A stretch of 64,000 bases of DNA from Deuterostichococcus epilithicus (lineage: Eukaryota > Chlorophyta > Trebouxiophyceae > Prasiolales > Stichococcaceae): NCBI GenBank assembly GCA_033439295.1, contig JAVTLE010000005.1, positions 1 to 64,000 of the forward strand. Direction: 5' to 3'. The notes below the pieces were generated by a model, which was not told where the DNA came from, searched no databases, and was given only the letters and a program-made list of their open reading frames with translations. Shown here piece after piece: positions 46,119-57,508 of this stretch (within the stretch, counting starts at the first letter, position 1; each line of letters begins with the position of its first letter). A program made the translations under genes and the position numbers.

Positions 46119-49100
46119 CTAGGCGTTCTGCTTTGCGCCAGCGAACCGCTCAGACTTTCCGTACATGTACTCCTCGAAGCGGCGCACCTGGAAAGCAGCA
46201 CAGAGCACGGTCAGTGGGGTGTCTCCATGCACCAAAATGCCCAGGATGCTGGCTGTGTGCAGCAGCGCAAATGACCCATCAGGCCCTCGGTTGAGTTCTC
46301 AGCATACGGATTCACTGTCCGAGCCGTTGTATGCCGTGCGCACCTCGCCAATGCTGCCGTAGCACACCTGCGTGCGCTGGTCGTATGCCTGCGGGGCCAG
46401 GGAGGGGCACCACAGCTCAGGGCGCCAGCAAAACTGCACATGCGCTGCACCATCGGCTGGACGGCGATCTAGCGCCCAAGGCTCAGCCGGGCAGCGTGGA
46501 CCTGAGCTTCACGGTCTCGCAGCACGAGCAGGGCGCCGGCGTTGCACATCACAACGTCTGAAGATCGGCGGCTTGTCTTGCAGAGCATGCCCGGCCGGCA
46601 ATGGGCGGCAAAGGCGGCCGATGCAGGCGCACCTCAATGGGCACGTCCAGGGCGCTCTGCTGCTTGCCGTCGGCACTGGAGTAGCCGCCTGCCTTCTCCA
46701 CCTGCGGGCACCGAGAGGCAGGGATCGTCATCAACCGGGAATGGCGTGGTCGGAAACGGCACATGTTTGCACGTTGCAAAGACACATCCATGAATGCACG
46801 GACACAGCAGAGGACGCAGCACCATGCATGACGCAAAGACATAAGGGTTTGCACGCACAAGCACATACACTCAGAGAGGCGAGGCCAGGTGGGAGGACGG
46901 GCGGGCGCACCAGCAGGCCGAGGGGCGCGACCTCGAAGAGGATGCGCAACTTGGCCTTGGTGGACGGAGAGGTCACGTTGGAGAAGACGCCCTTCTCCTT
47001 CACGATGATCTGGAACACGTCCGGCACCTGCCGAGGAAAAAACAAAAAGAGTTGGAAAGAAAATGGGAACACACACATGTGAATTCCCTGATTTTCATAT
47101 GATTTTCATATTAATTTCATATTCACGCTGTCAAGACGGTAGACTCACCATGCCTCCGGTGTACCGCAGCGTGTACTTCTCGCCGATCCAGTAGCTGACC
47201 AGCTTCTCGTACTGCAGTCGGCATGGAATAGTACGTCAGTGCAGCGCAGATGGTTGCTGGGAGCTGACATGGCCCGGGTGGGCGCGTGCCGCAAGCCTCT
47301 TGGCAGATGGCAGAAGCCACGCAGGCACAGCATGTATACATAGGCATGGACACATACCACACACTGCTTTCAGGCATCAGCATGAAACAAGTGTGGTTTA
47401 TAAGTTGTCGATTTCGTTCGGAATACAAGGATATATAATCATTGGCTGACCTCGGGGTTGTCAAAGGTGGCCCTCAGGTTGCCCTGCAAGCAGGAGGGAA
47501 GCATTTCAGGGATTTTGCTCCGTAGTTGTTCACAGCTAATTCAGTACGGCTTTCTCGCACAAACGCTCAGCAAACCCACCGGGGAGAACATTTTCCCCTC
47601 GCCAATCTCCGTGGTTTCCTTCACGTGAAGCCACTTGCCTGCGGGAGGGGATGGAATCGTTGTTCCTCAGTTTCCGGTGTTGACTTGGGTGCAAGAGCTG
47701 CCGTGTGTGTGGGTGCTACTCCTTGCATGTGCTGCTGAAACAGCACATGAAATTGAATGTCTCTCGGAGCTGCGCATGATGCTGGGACGGCAATGATGCC
47801 CGGGAGCGCCAGCGCAGCCTGTCACGTCTGCTTTGGGGACCGCATCACACGCACCAGGATTGGGGCGCATCCAGGGTTTTTGGTACAGTTTCATGTAATC
47901 TCTGAAAATGAGAGCCAGCATTGGGCACTCACCGTCGTCCTGCAGCAGGAACTCGTGGCAGCCGGGCGCGTCCTTGAGAGCGATGACGAAGCAGGTGCGG
48001 GGGCCGAAGACGCCCATGCCGGCCGCCGCCTGGTCGCGCCCTGTGATACCCTTGAGCTTGTCGCCGGGCCACACGCCAAAGATGGTGCCCACCTGCGCAA
48101 TTTGAGGGTAGGGTCTGGGGCCGGAGGATCGCCATGCTGGCGGCGTCACGCCCCTGGGAGCAGGGCGGCTCCATGTCAGGCGTGCACTCATCCACAGCAG
48201 CGCTCCGGCAGTCGGGAGCCGGCAGCCCCGCCTGTCGCCGACGGCATGGCGGCTGCCGCGCACTTCGCTCCACACCCAGCCTTGCCGCAGTCGAGGCGAT
48301 GATCAGGTTCCCAAGGCGGCTGTGGCCCCAGTGGCCCCACGCTGGCCCAGACGTGGACTCGGCAATGCTCAGACCCCGGAGTTGATGTCCTCAGTGGAAG
48401 AGAAGGCATTCAGCAGACCGAAGGCCCCAAAGAGGTCGGATGATCCACCGGCGACACATCCAACAGTGAGCGAAGTGTCAGTCTGCGCGCTGTAGAGTTG
48501 GTGGTCAGCACAAAGACGCTGTCAAGGAGGCCGAGATCCTTTAGGAAAGAACCGAGATGAAACAGCAACTCAGCTGCCGCACCGTGAAGGTGCTGGCCCC
48601 AGGATGCTCCCCGCCCTCGAGGGGGTCAAAGGCCCCGGAAATGAGTTACAGCTTGAAAAGAAACCAGAGGTGACAGCAGAGACGCCGCACCGTGAAGTTG
48701 GTGTCCACGATGGAGGAGCCATCCAGAGGGTCAAACGCGACGGAGAAGCCCTCGCCCTCCATGTCGACCGGCTCCGGCACCTCCTCGCTGCACGCGTACT
48801 TGCACACGTGCTGCAGCAGCAAGGGTAGATAGGCGTCAGGTTTAAGTTTGACATTCAGGGTGTAGAGCGCGAATAGCCCTCCATGTCCACCGGCTCCGGC
48901 ACCTCCTCGCTGCAGGCATACTTGCACACATGCTGCAGTGTGGAACCAAAGGCTTTTAGGGCTCTGGGTTCAGGTTTCTCAGCGTGTGAGCGGCCAGATA
49001 TGTTGGAGGCCTGCCGGCTCCGGCAGGCCTCGCTGCACATGTCCTCTAACCCTCTGAAGCGGGTTTCATGTTTGCAGCACTCACGCCTGCCGCAAAGACG

Positions 49101-50397
49101 CACAGACTCTGCCTGTGTTCAAACGGTGAAGGCTCACAGCTGGACCGCTCCCCGTTCAAACGTACTGGGATGCCGCCCCGGCTTGATTTCCCTGTCGGCT
49201 TCTTGGCAGCCCCACACCATCTGGTGCAAAGACGCACGTGCAGGAGATCGCCCTGACCGGCCTCCTCCTACCGTACTCCAGACAGATGGTATAACGGACA
49301 ACCCACCGAGAACTTGAGGGCCTCGAACAGCAGCTTGTCGGCCAGCAGGTCGACCGCCAGCTGCTCATCGCCGAAGGAGTTGACGCAGCTCATGGCGCTG
49401 CAGCTCGCCGTGCGCACCTGCCCAGCAAGACAGGGGCACATCTGGGCTGCGGCAGTAGCAGAGGCTTGTCGGCGCAAACTGGATGAGTTTCGCAGATGCC
49501 AACATACTCTCCATTTTCCGGCTGCCGCTGCTGCACATGGTTCCGTGCTGCTGCAAGCGCACCTTGAAGGCAATGGTGCGGATGGCCTCCGACATGCTCA
49601 TCATCAGCTGGCGCAGCTTGGCGTCGTCCGTGGCGCTGACCAGGAATTCCTCAAGGCTGTCGCCCACCTGTGCACACAGTGGGGGACATTTGGCAGCTGC
49701 ACCATCAGGTAGCAGTTCGGCGGGCGCCCGCGTCTGCCAGGCTCCAATACCGTGTGATCCGCTGTGAACCACTCGTCCGCGTTGCTGCCACAAGATGCTT
49801 CCGGCCGGAAGCAGGTTCGACCCATGCAGTCCCAGCTGCAGCAGCACCGCCACCGTGCAAATGTGCGCCCGGCCCGCCGCCGGCAGCAGAGCGATGGCCT
49901 CGCGGCTCGCCACACTCAGTCTGATCAGGCCATGCGTTCGACGCCTCCTGCTACCCGCCAGCGCTCCCCAGGTGTCAGCGGCCGGCTGCACGTAGGATAA
50001 GATGTTTCGGTAGTGGATGTCCCACCTTGGCCTGCGTCGTCAGCCTCTGCCGGCTGGCAGCGCGGCTGCCCTGCGAGCGGCATGTCAGGGCCGCTGCCGG
50101 GGCTGCGAAGCTGGACGACTTCGAGGACAGGGCCGCAACGCTGCCGGTCAGGGGCGCCCGGAACGCAGCCTGCAGTGTAAAAACGCATGATCAGGGACTA
50201 CGCTGGATTCACAGATCGGTCAGGAGCCATGCTGATGTACAAGAAATGTATGACCGGCTCACTGCAATCGGCAAGATGCATGTCGGTGGCTGCAAGCGAT
50301 TGGTAAGTCGCACCTGAGGCGCCTGCCGGGAGGGGCGGGCCGCCGACACGGCGCGGGCCTGGACCTGAGGGGTCTGGAGCATCATGGTGCTGGCCAT
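46119..50397 (-). CDS. SBP: Sedoheptulose-1,7-bisphosphatase, chloroplastic
   Basis: This Calvin-cycle enzyme removes the C1 phosphate of sedoheptulose-1,7-bisphosphate in the stroma. ATG 50397; exon 1 (50314-50397) and exon 2 (about 50050-50168, with [18 protein letters not shown]) form a Ser/Ala/Arg-rich transit peptide. Then come [20 protein letters not shown] (49561-49670), [20 protein letters not shown] (49310-49418), [20 protein letters not shown] with [17 protein letters not shown] (about 48690-48813), and [12 protein letters not shown] and [16 protein letters not shown] (47935-48090). These are followed by [20 protein letters not shown] (47580-47637), [10 protein letters not shown] (about 47452-47484), [19 protein letters not shown] (47148-47213), [20 protein letters not shown] (46910-47030), [13 protein letters not shown] (46632-46703), [13 protein letters not shown] (46345-46387) and [14 protein letters not shown] to the stop at 46119-46121. 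FDPLDGSS is the metal/phosphate-binding signature. Cys-x4-Cys before VNSFGDEQ matches the thioredoxin-regulated cysteines, so light activation is expected. All key motifs are intact. Confidence 0.96.
48876..48938 (-). repeat. Duplicate of the 5' part of an SBPase exon, upstream of the real exon
   Basis: 63 bases match the real exon start (48754-48816) at 59 of 63 positions. The copy begins with the same CTGCAG acceptor and encodes the same [18 protein letters not shown]. All four differences are third-position and synonymous (His, Tyr, Ala, Val codons). After the shared GAGGGC the copy diverges at once and has no good donor close by, so it looks like an intronic partial duplicate. Confidence 0.85.
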
Positions 50398-50728
50398 GGT
50401 GGCGATCTCGGGGGTCAAGATGCGAGCAGCTGAAGGAGAGGGAGACGCGAGCTCCTGGCTGCAGTTTGACGATTGGTGGGGGCGGGACTGGCCTGACAAA
50501 ATCTTAGAATGGACCGGGATTCTTGGAGCGCGAACAGCACATGCCTTCTTCACGACAGCCAACGTCCTCCCTCGAACAAGCCGGTAGAAGGCATCGTGCG
50601 TGTTGCCTTACCACCGACAGCTGCAACTCTCGGCACGCAGTACTGATTGCCGCTAAGCGGGGTGCCGCACTGGTGTGCCGCAGGACACGTCCAACAGCGG
50701 GTGATCTCAGGGCCCCTGCACATCGAGC
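50398..50728. other. Short intergenic gap between LpxC stop and SBPase start
   Basis: 330 bases between two genes on the same strand. It must contain the LpxC 3' UTR and the SBPase promoter and 5' leader. The frame is open for 55 codons upstream of the SBPase ATG, but that stretch does not resemble the protein. No distinct element recognised. Confidence 0.5.
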
Positions 50729-53700
50729 TCAAGACTCGTGCGTGGCCTTGGCCGCCAGCGCGCGCAGGAACTTGGCATGCAGCCTGTGGTCGGCCTTGTA
50801 CGCCAGTATGTGGCCGTCGGGCACGCCGCCGCCGCCATTCCTCGCCAGCAGCGACAGGTCACCCTGCATGGCAAAGAGGATGTGGTGGCCAGAAGTCACG
50901 GTCACCATTGCACAGCCATGAAAAAACAAGCACGAACTTCATGTGGAGGCTGCCCCGGGCTGCAGAGCAGTCTCGCACGATGTGGGCAGGCCTTCCACGC
51001 TGTACCGTCCATTGCACATTCTCACCATGCTGGACATGGGATGCTGCCTGCACCAGGCCTGGGATTTCAGGGTTTAGGGTTCGCACCGACAGGTCGACGA
51101 GCTTGTGGCGTGCGGGCTCGTCGTCGTGGAAGCGTATCTGGCCCGGGTCGTACCAGCGGTCGCCATACCCGATGATCGAGCAATCTGCGGTGCCGCCCTT
51201 GATGTAGCCCTGCGCCCGCAGCTGTTGCAGCGCCTGCGGGCGCAAATGCAGGGGCGGCAGCATGTGAGCGCCAGAGCGGGACACGTGCTTTGGCACCTGC
51301 CAGCAGGTCGTGCATCAGACGCGGGTCGAGACCCGCATAGGCGCTTACGTCCGGTGCCGGTGTGGGGGTGGGCACATCATGGCCACTCCCTGGCCAGTAT
51401 GCAGGGTGCCCGCGGTCAGAGCGCTCACAGTGCAACCTGATGCTTTTTGTTTCCGGCAGCAGCACAGCACTCACGTCTGTCGACTCTGCGTAGTTGCGAG
51501 CGGGGGCAACCTTCCAGCGGTAGTGCTCCGTCTCGCCGCCGCCGGCCGCCCACGACGCAAACTGGCGCCCGATGATGGGCGCCGCCGCAGCATGGTCCAC
51601 CCCCGCGCTCAGCTGCTGGCTGCGGCGGGAGAACGAGGCATCATGTAGGCAGTGGCGGCAGCGGCATAGGCAGCACCAAGGGAGACAGCTTGCAAGGTCC
51701 TGCTGTTCCATCGCCGATATTCTGGCAAGGTCCCTGGCATGACAGCTATGCTTCATCCTTTGCTGTCAATGCATCCTGATCTGGCCCTCAATACCGCGCC
51801 CTCAGGCTGCACGCTTTGCTTCACCGGTGTACTTTCCCGCAGCTTGCACCGACACCACATTGCATTTGCGATCTGGCACAAGATGCATGTGCAGCGTGTG
51901 ATGTCCAGCCCGTGGGAGCGGCGGCCCCATGCTGCCGGGCGAAAAGCAGAAGCCCGGTTCGGCACTGTGGGAACACAGCAGGCATACGCTGCCGGCTTCG
52001 TGCCAAGAGAAACCGACGATGCCCCGAGCTTGGCCAGGCCTTGGAGGGTTTTGGCGCTCACGTGCTGCCGGGCACGAAGCTGACGAAGGCGCCGTCATCT
52101 CCAGTCACCAGCACCGGTTCCCGCACCACTGGCAGCCGCCGCATCTTCATGCTGTCCTTCGTCCCCGGCTGCACCGCCTTGCGCGTGCCCGCCTGCGGGC
52201 AGCAATCGTTCATTTAATGCTCAACGGGAGATTATAAATGTGTGGGTGCGCACGGTGATGTGCGCAGGCTGGACGGTTCCAGCAAGCACACAGTACACAC
52301 TTGCCGGGCGGTGCTTGGGCCCATCGCCGGGATCCCGAGGAGCTGCTGCACTGAGCCTGCACCGCTGCCAGGAAGGCCAGGAGGGAAGGTCCGTGAGGAG
52401 CGGCACCGCGGACGCACCGCCTGGCAGTCGATGGTCCAGCCGAGCGCGGAGCCGTCGACGATGGGCACCTCATGGCCGCCCTCGATCTCGATGCGCGCAT
52501 TGTCGATGCCCAGCATCTCCAGCGCCGACAGCAGGTGCTCCACTCCCTGGACCCTGCAGGGGACGATATGGCAAGTGGAAATCTGATCATTCGACCACCG
52601 GAAGCGCGTGCCTTCTTGCAGGTGCATCCGGCGCTGACGGCGGGTGTGCTCCTCGCCCTGTGCCCCTCGGTTCTCCCGGCCAGCGTGGTGAATAAATCGT
52701 CCCTGCGCACTGCACCTGCACCTGCACCTGCACCTGCACCTGCATCTACCGCCAGCAGCAGGCGCAACGCCAGTGCATCGCAGCGGGGCATGGTGCTGCT
52801 CCCTGCACGAGCTGCTTTGATGCAGAGGATGACTTGCTGCGCATGGCATGGCATGATTGCTCAGCCTACAGAGCCGCTGCGCACCTGTCGTCTCCGCTTC
52901 CCAGGGTGGTGAACATGGGGTCGTCCGTGGTGACGCTGTCCAGACTCGCCAGCACGTACGGCTGCGCCTCTGACCGCTCCACAATCTGCGGGCAGCACTC
53001 GACTTGGTTTAAGATGGTCGGGAACCACAATGTCACGTACACCCCGCCGACCACTTCGTGATGTGCAGCAGTAGCAGGTGTCTGTTGCCGCATCGACTGC
53101 TGCCTCAAGTCAGCAAGGCGGGACGACCTGCCCAATGGCTATGGGCAGGGTCAGGTCCCTGGGGATCTCCCTCTGGCTCATTTGTTCACGTTTCGTTCAA
53201 GCACGTGTCTGCATCGAGCCACAGTGCCATCGGACAGCCGCCGTCATGCCTCTGAGAAGCCTGCTGCACGTCCAAACACTGTGCCAGCGCGCCGCTGGCA
53301 CGTCAGCCCCCGTGTCGACGCCCGCCAAACCCTGCTGCTGAGCGCTGCGCCATGCCGGACGCTCCCACAGCCGAATCTCTGCCTGTATGGTCTGCCTCCA
53401 TGGTCTGCTCTGCTGGCCTGAAAACTTTACCCAGCAACAAATGGCTTCAGCAAAACCCCACCTCCTCCGGTTCCGTCTCGTTGTCCACAATCTGTTCCAG
53501 CAGGCCATCGATTTGGCCGACCAGGTCCTTGCCCACGAAGTCGCCAAAGGAGCCCTCGTACCCCTGCGTGTCCTGCGGGTTGCGCCACGAGGGACAAGGC
53601 CTCGGCACCGGCAGGGCAGCCACGCAGCCGCGTCGGCCGACCCAGCAGCCGGGTGTGCCGGGTGAACGACTGCTCATGCAAGGTGGCGGCGGCGCAACAG

Positions 53701-54594
53701 CTGGTGTGGCCCGACTGTGGTCGGCGAGGTTTCACCAGTGCTTGCCAAACACGAAATGTTCCAGTGCTAACCTGGAGGTTCAGGTACTCTAGAAACAGTT
53801 GCGCCTGCAGGTCCTGTGCTTCTGGGTCCTTATCCCCGTCTGCACGAGCGATTGTCCAGTGTCAAGACGTCCCGATGATTCGACAACACGATCCGCTGGC
53901 GCTGAGTGCTGCGCAAGCTGCTGCACGCGCCCAGCGGAGCGTGGTGGGGTGTTGTGCGTGTGGAGCAGGCCGCCCAATTGCCGCGAGATCTTGCACGCGG
54001 ACGCCACGCACATGGCTTGCCGCCCGGCAGGGCGGGGGACGACCAGAGTTGACAGGTTATCGGCTTTTTTTAGAAAATCCTGCACCACATACATCTGCTT
54101 ACCTATTCCCTCCTCATCAACGTCCTCCATGTCGAGCTCCCTCTCATGCCCTTCCATCTTGAAGCGGCCGCTGTTTGTGCCTGCGGGAGATGTGCAGAAC
54201 CCTTGAGCAGCATAATCAACGCCAAGAAAAGTACTATGCAGCACACAATGCAGCCTATATTAGGCAGCGGTCTCCCGAATCACGAGGCGAGCACTGTGGA
54301 AGAGGGCATGACTCGTGTGGGTGTGAACCGTACCCTCTGGCACACGCACAAAGTATCTGCCTTCGCCCGCGTACGCTGGCCTGACGCGCACGAACGCTGC
54401 ACGCGTAACATCACCCTTTGAGTGAAAATGCAGTCCTCATCGGGTATGCTTTGGTGTCTTGATGTGTTGCCAAGCGGAAGAGGTGCCGTCGCCACGCCGT
54501 CATCACACACCAAACCCTCACCGTAGTCTGCTGAGTGCAGCCCCAGGCCGCCCACTGTGAACGACGTCTTCAGCGTTTGTTGATACTGGCCGGG
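50729..54594 (-). CDS. LPXC: LpxC: UDP-3-O-acyl-N-acetylglucosamine deacetylase
   Basis: This zinc enzyme catalyses the committed deacetylation of the lipid A-type pathway; plants and green algae keep it in an organelle. First recognised exon 54522-54594: QTLKTSFTVGGLGLHSADY. Next 54334-54396: VRVRPAYAGEGRYFVRVPEG. Then three or four in-phase exons (54103-54180 and near 53781-53849, 53466-53576, 53340-53390) add an acidic insertion. Then IVERSEAQPYVLASLDSVTT and DDPMFTTLG (about 52895-53000), VEHLLSALEMLGIDNARIEI and EVPIVDGSALGW (52430-52555), VQPGTKDSMKMRRLPVVREP (52060-52190), AGVDHAAAAPIIGRQFASWA and EHYRWKVAPARNYAE (51480-51610), QLRAQGYIKGGTADCSIIGY and RFHDDEPARHKLVDL (51105-51240), and GDLSLLARNGGGGVPDGHIL with ADHRLHAKFL, stop 50729-50731. 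The zinc ligands (His of VEHLL, His and Asp of RHKLVD) and the catalytic His region are present. The first exon with the targeting sequence is not located; it should lie within 54595-55470. Confidence 0.93.
52711..52744. repeat. Hexanucleotide array (CACCTG)n in an LpxC intron
   Basis: Five to six CACCTG units. On the transcribed (minus) strand it reads CAGGTG repeated, so each unit contains CAG|GT, both a possible acceptor AG and a possible donor GT. Likely slippage product derived from splice-like sequence. Confidence 0.85.
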
Positions 54595-55472
54595 CTGCAA
54601 GCAGGAGCGTCTGCTGTCAGTGCAACCGCGCTGCTCGGATATGAGGAGAGGCAGCAGGCGCTCAATGGCATGACCGCAGTGTCAGCAGCAGGGAGATTAC
54701 CAGCGGCAGGTCGGGCGTCTTGTCTTTGAAACGCCGATCGCGAGTCTTTCGACTGTCCTCCTGCTGGAACGGCTTCAAAGCAGCAGTGCATGTGCTCGCC
54801 AGCTCTCGCCTCCTACCGCCCGCTTTGCTCGATGCAAAACCACAGAGAACTGGCGGATGGTATTCTCGGAGCCGGTGCATTGGGGGAGGCGCAGCTGAGG
54901 GCTGCGGCGTCTGGCATGGTCGTGCATTCGTTGCACAACATGGCGGCAGGCACAGTCCAGCCTGCGCAGCCATGTTGAAAGCTTTTGCACAAGCTTGAAG
55001 GCGATCTGGACGGCTCGATCGAGCGCAAGAAATGCCTCACAGCAGCGCGCGTGGTGTCGGAAGTCTCGCAGTGTTCTCGGCGGAGGGAACGATCGGGTGT
55101 CTTCCGAAAGCCTGAGCATCCTCTGGCGGTTTGCCCGGCGGCCAGAAACCTCAGGAGCCCAGCTCGACTCGACTCGGCGGTCGTTCAGAGGACGACTCAA
55201 ATGGAAATCCGGGGAAGAAGACAAGCTGTGGAACATCTGCAAGACGATCGGTCGTGCGCGCTCTCTTGCATGAAACATCCTGAGGCAGCTGAGTTGAACA
55301 CTGGTCACTGCCGCACTGAAGGAGAAATGGCAATACAGACACATCATACACAGCTCGTGCTCTAGAGACACGCACAGAACTATCCAGCAAAATCTTTCAA
55401 AGACCTTCGGCTTGCGGCGCAGCATCATCCCACAACCGCGCCCAGGAGAACATGGCGCACTTAGCCGCAGAA
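54595..55472. other. Interval between riboflavin synthase stop and first recognised LpxC exon
   Basis: About 880 bases that should contain the riboflavin synthase 3' UTR, the LpxC promoter and its first coding exon with the organelle-targeting sequence. I could not pick that exon with confidence. A 233-codon minus-strand frame (54775-55476) shows no domain and overlaps the riboflavin synthase stop. Confidence 0.45.
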
Positions 55473-57508
55473 TCAATGAGCGCTGCCGCCGCCGCCAACG
55501 AGAGCGTTGGCCAGCTGCGGCAGCACGCCTTGGCGCTGCGGCGAAGCGTCCGCCAGGTAGCGCGGCAGCAGTGACTCCACTGTATCCACGATTGCCTGCA
55601 TCGAGGGTCGGCTGCCTGCCTAAGGTCTAGGTTGCGGCAATGCGCCCAGCGCTGCAGCACGTCCACACTCGTGCAAGCACAGGTGCCACCCCTCCATGCA
55701 CACCTCACCCTGGTGCACTGCGTTCCGGCAGGAACCGAGCCATACTGCAAGCCGGGACGACTGCATCCATGAAACCCTGCCTGCGTCTGGGAGTCGATCT
55801 CGATGTTGATGGCGTCGCCGACCTTGCGCTCGCCGAGGATCGTCACCCGCAGCGTCTCGGGGATGAGGTACACGCTGAAGCAGTCTGGTCCCACCTCCCC
55901 CACCTGCCGCAACATGAATATCCAGGAGGTGATGCGGAGATAATTGCGGTGCAGAGCCATGCAAGAATAGACCTCAGCAGGTTCGCCCCTGTGAGGTGCC
56001 TCACCAGGCACGACTGACTGAGTGACCGAGCGCGAGCTGATTGCCTGGTGGCGGTGAGGCACAAGCAGGTGCAGCCCGGTGTTGGCTCACCGTCAGGCTG
56101 CAGCCGTCCACTGCAACGAAGCCCTTGGGCAGCAGGTACTTCGTCCAACGCTCAGGCACCTGCATGTGTAATGTCAGTCTCTCTGATACAGGGCTCATAG
56201 TGGGAATTGAGGGCTCATGAGAGGTGGAGAGTATGAGAGATGGCCTTTACCTGCCGGATACTCATGCAAGCGTGACCAACATGGAAACGTTCCCAAAAGT
56301 CCCAAGACAGCTGCGGCATACTCTGCGCCAGGCAGCAGCAACAAACTGCCCATCAGTATGCAACAGCATGAACTGCCCAACAGGACGACATGCAAAGAGC
56401 ACGAAGCCTCGCCTCGAAGGTCAGCTTGCGGTTGTTTGCATCCATGGACACCACCTCCCTCAGCACCGCAGTCGTGTGCACATGCCCAGACACAGTGTGC
56501 CCGCCTATCTCGTCCCCCATGCGTGCCGACCTGTGCGGTGAACATATACCTGAATCTCTGTTTGGAGGAAAGCCTGGTTTGTACTAGCAGTGCTGGTAAG
56601 CATCTCAATCTGGATGCTGTGGCAGCACCAAGCCAACCCTGAAAGGGGATTGGCCGCGGCGCTGTGGGCAGCCGCCGTTTGCACCCAGCGTCTTCCGTCT
56701 GCACGTGAGACAGTTGCCAGGGCCTCTGCAGGATACGCCTCAAGGCAAACCCCAGCGCACCGCTCGAAGTTGACGGTGCTATTCATCTGCAGGCCGCCCA
56801 GGTTGGTGGTGCGCAGCGTCTCACTTATTACGTCAAATCCCAGCAGCGTGCGCTCCATGCCATGCTTGCCCTCGTTGATGGAGGTGACCTGAGCGGCGGC
56901 GCGGGGCTCAGGGTTTGATAGTTGTGGGTCGTCACATGATGCAGCACAGGCGCCCGCCGCCATGCAGCCATGCGACTTGCGCAGGTTCACATCTGGCAGG
57001 TGCATGATATGTGATGCATGTCTCAGCGCGACGGGTCAGACAAACAATGCAGCAGCTCCGCATACGAGCCCAGATTTTGCAGTACTGCCGAGGAACGGCG
57101 CGGGCGACGCCTACTGTGAGACAGGTGCCGTTGATGGCGACGCTGGCGCCGATTTGCACTCCATCGGCGGCGCCTGCCGGGAAGCTGATGGACAGGGAGG
57201 CGAACTCGCCCTGCCGCCGTATGGACCGCACTGTCGCTTTGCCCTGTACAATGCCTGCGCCGCACACGGCGCGGCCACTCACCATTACTGCCAGGACCTG
57301 GTGCCGGTGCCGCATATGGTTGCATGTGTAGCAGGCGGCGTTGCCTAGGCTCTGGCGACATGCGACACACAGCACAACCACGGCGCCGCATTTCCACGGT
57401 CTGGGGGTGGACCATGACATTCCTCCCACCTGTGAAAAGGGCGCACGGCTGCTGCCCGTGCTGTCGATGCCTCTGTGGCTGCCGCGCCGGCTGCGATCGA
57501 CTGCGCAT
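55473..57508 (-). CDS. RIBE: Riboflavin synthase, alpha-type (two lumazine-binding domains)
   Basis: The enzyme converts two 6,7-dimethyl-8-ribityllumazine molecules into riboflavin; in plants and algae it is plastidic. ATG 57508 gives a short Arg/Gln-rich leader ([18 protein letters not shown]) before ALFTG. Exon 1 ends at 57430, and exon 2 starts at 57254 in phase: [14 protein letters not shown] and [12 protein letters not shown]. Then [20 protein letters not shown] and [12 protein letters not shown] (about 56780-56890), [20 protein letters not shown] and [15 protein letters not shown] (about 56420-56530), [20 protein letters not shown] (56090-56160), and [20 protein letters not shown] with [14 protein letters not shown] (55790-55905). 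The final exon is [17 protein letters not shown], stop at 55473-55475. FTGIVQG, ETLRxTNLG and GGHxVxGHVH are the diagnostic motifs of both barrels. No upstream ATG in frame before a stop near 57628, so either this Met is used or a further 5' exon exists. Confidence 0.93.

Noticed and set aside
53400-54244. A separate nested gene inside an LpxC intron
   Set aside because: The exons join the flanking LpxC exons in matching splice phase, and the LpxC exons on either side cannot be joined in frame without them, so an insertion in LpxC is the simpler reading.
55397-56062. 221-codon minus-strand frame over the riboflavin synthase C-terminus
   Set aside because: It is the enzyme's exon read through an intron and then out of frame; the true end is the stop at 55473-55475 in another frame.
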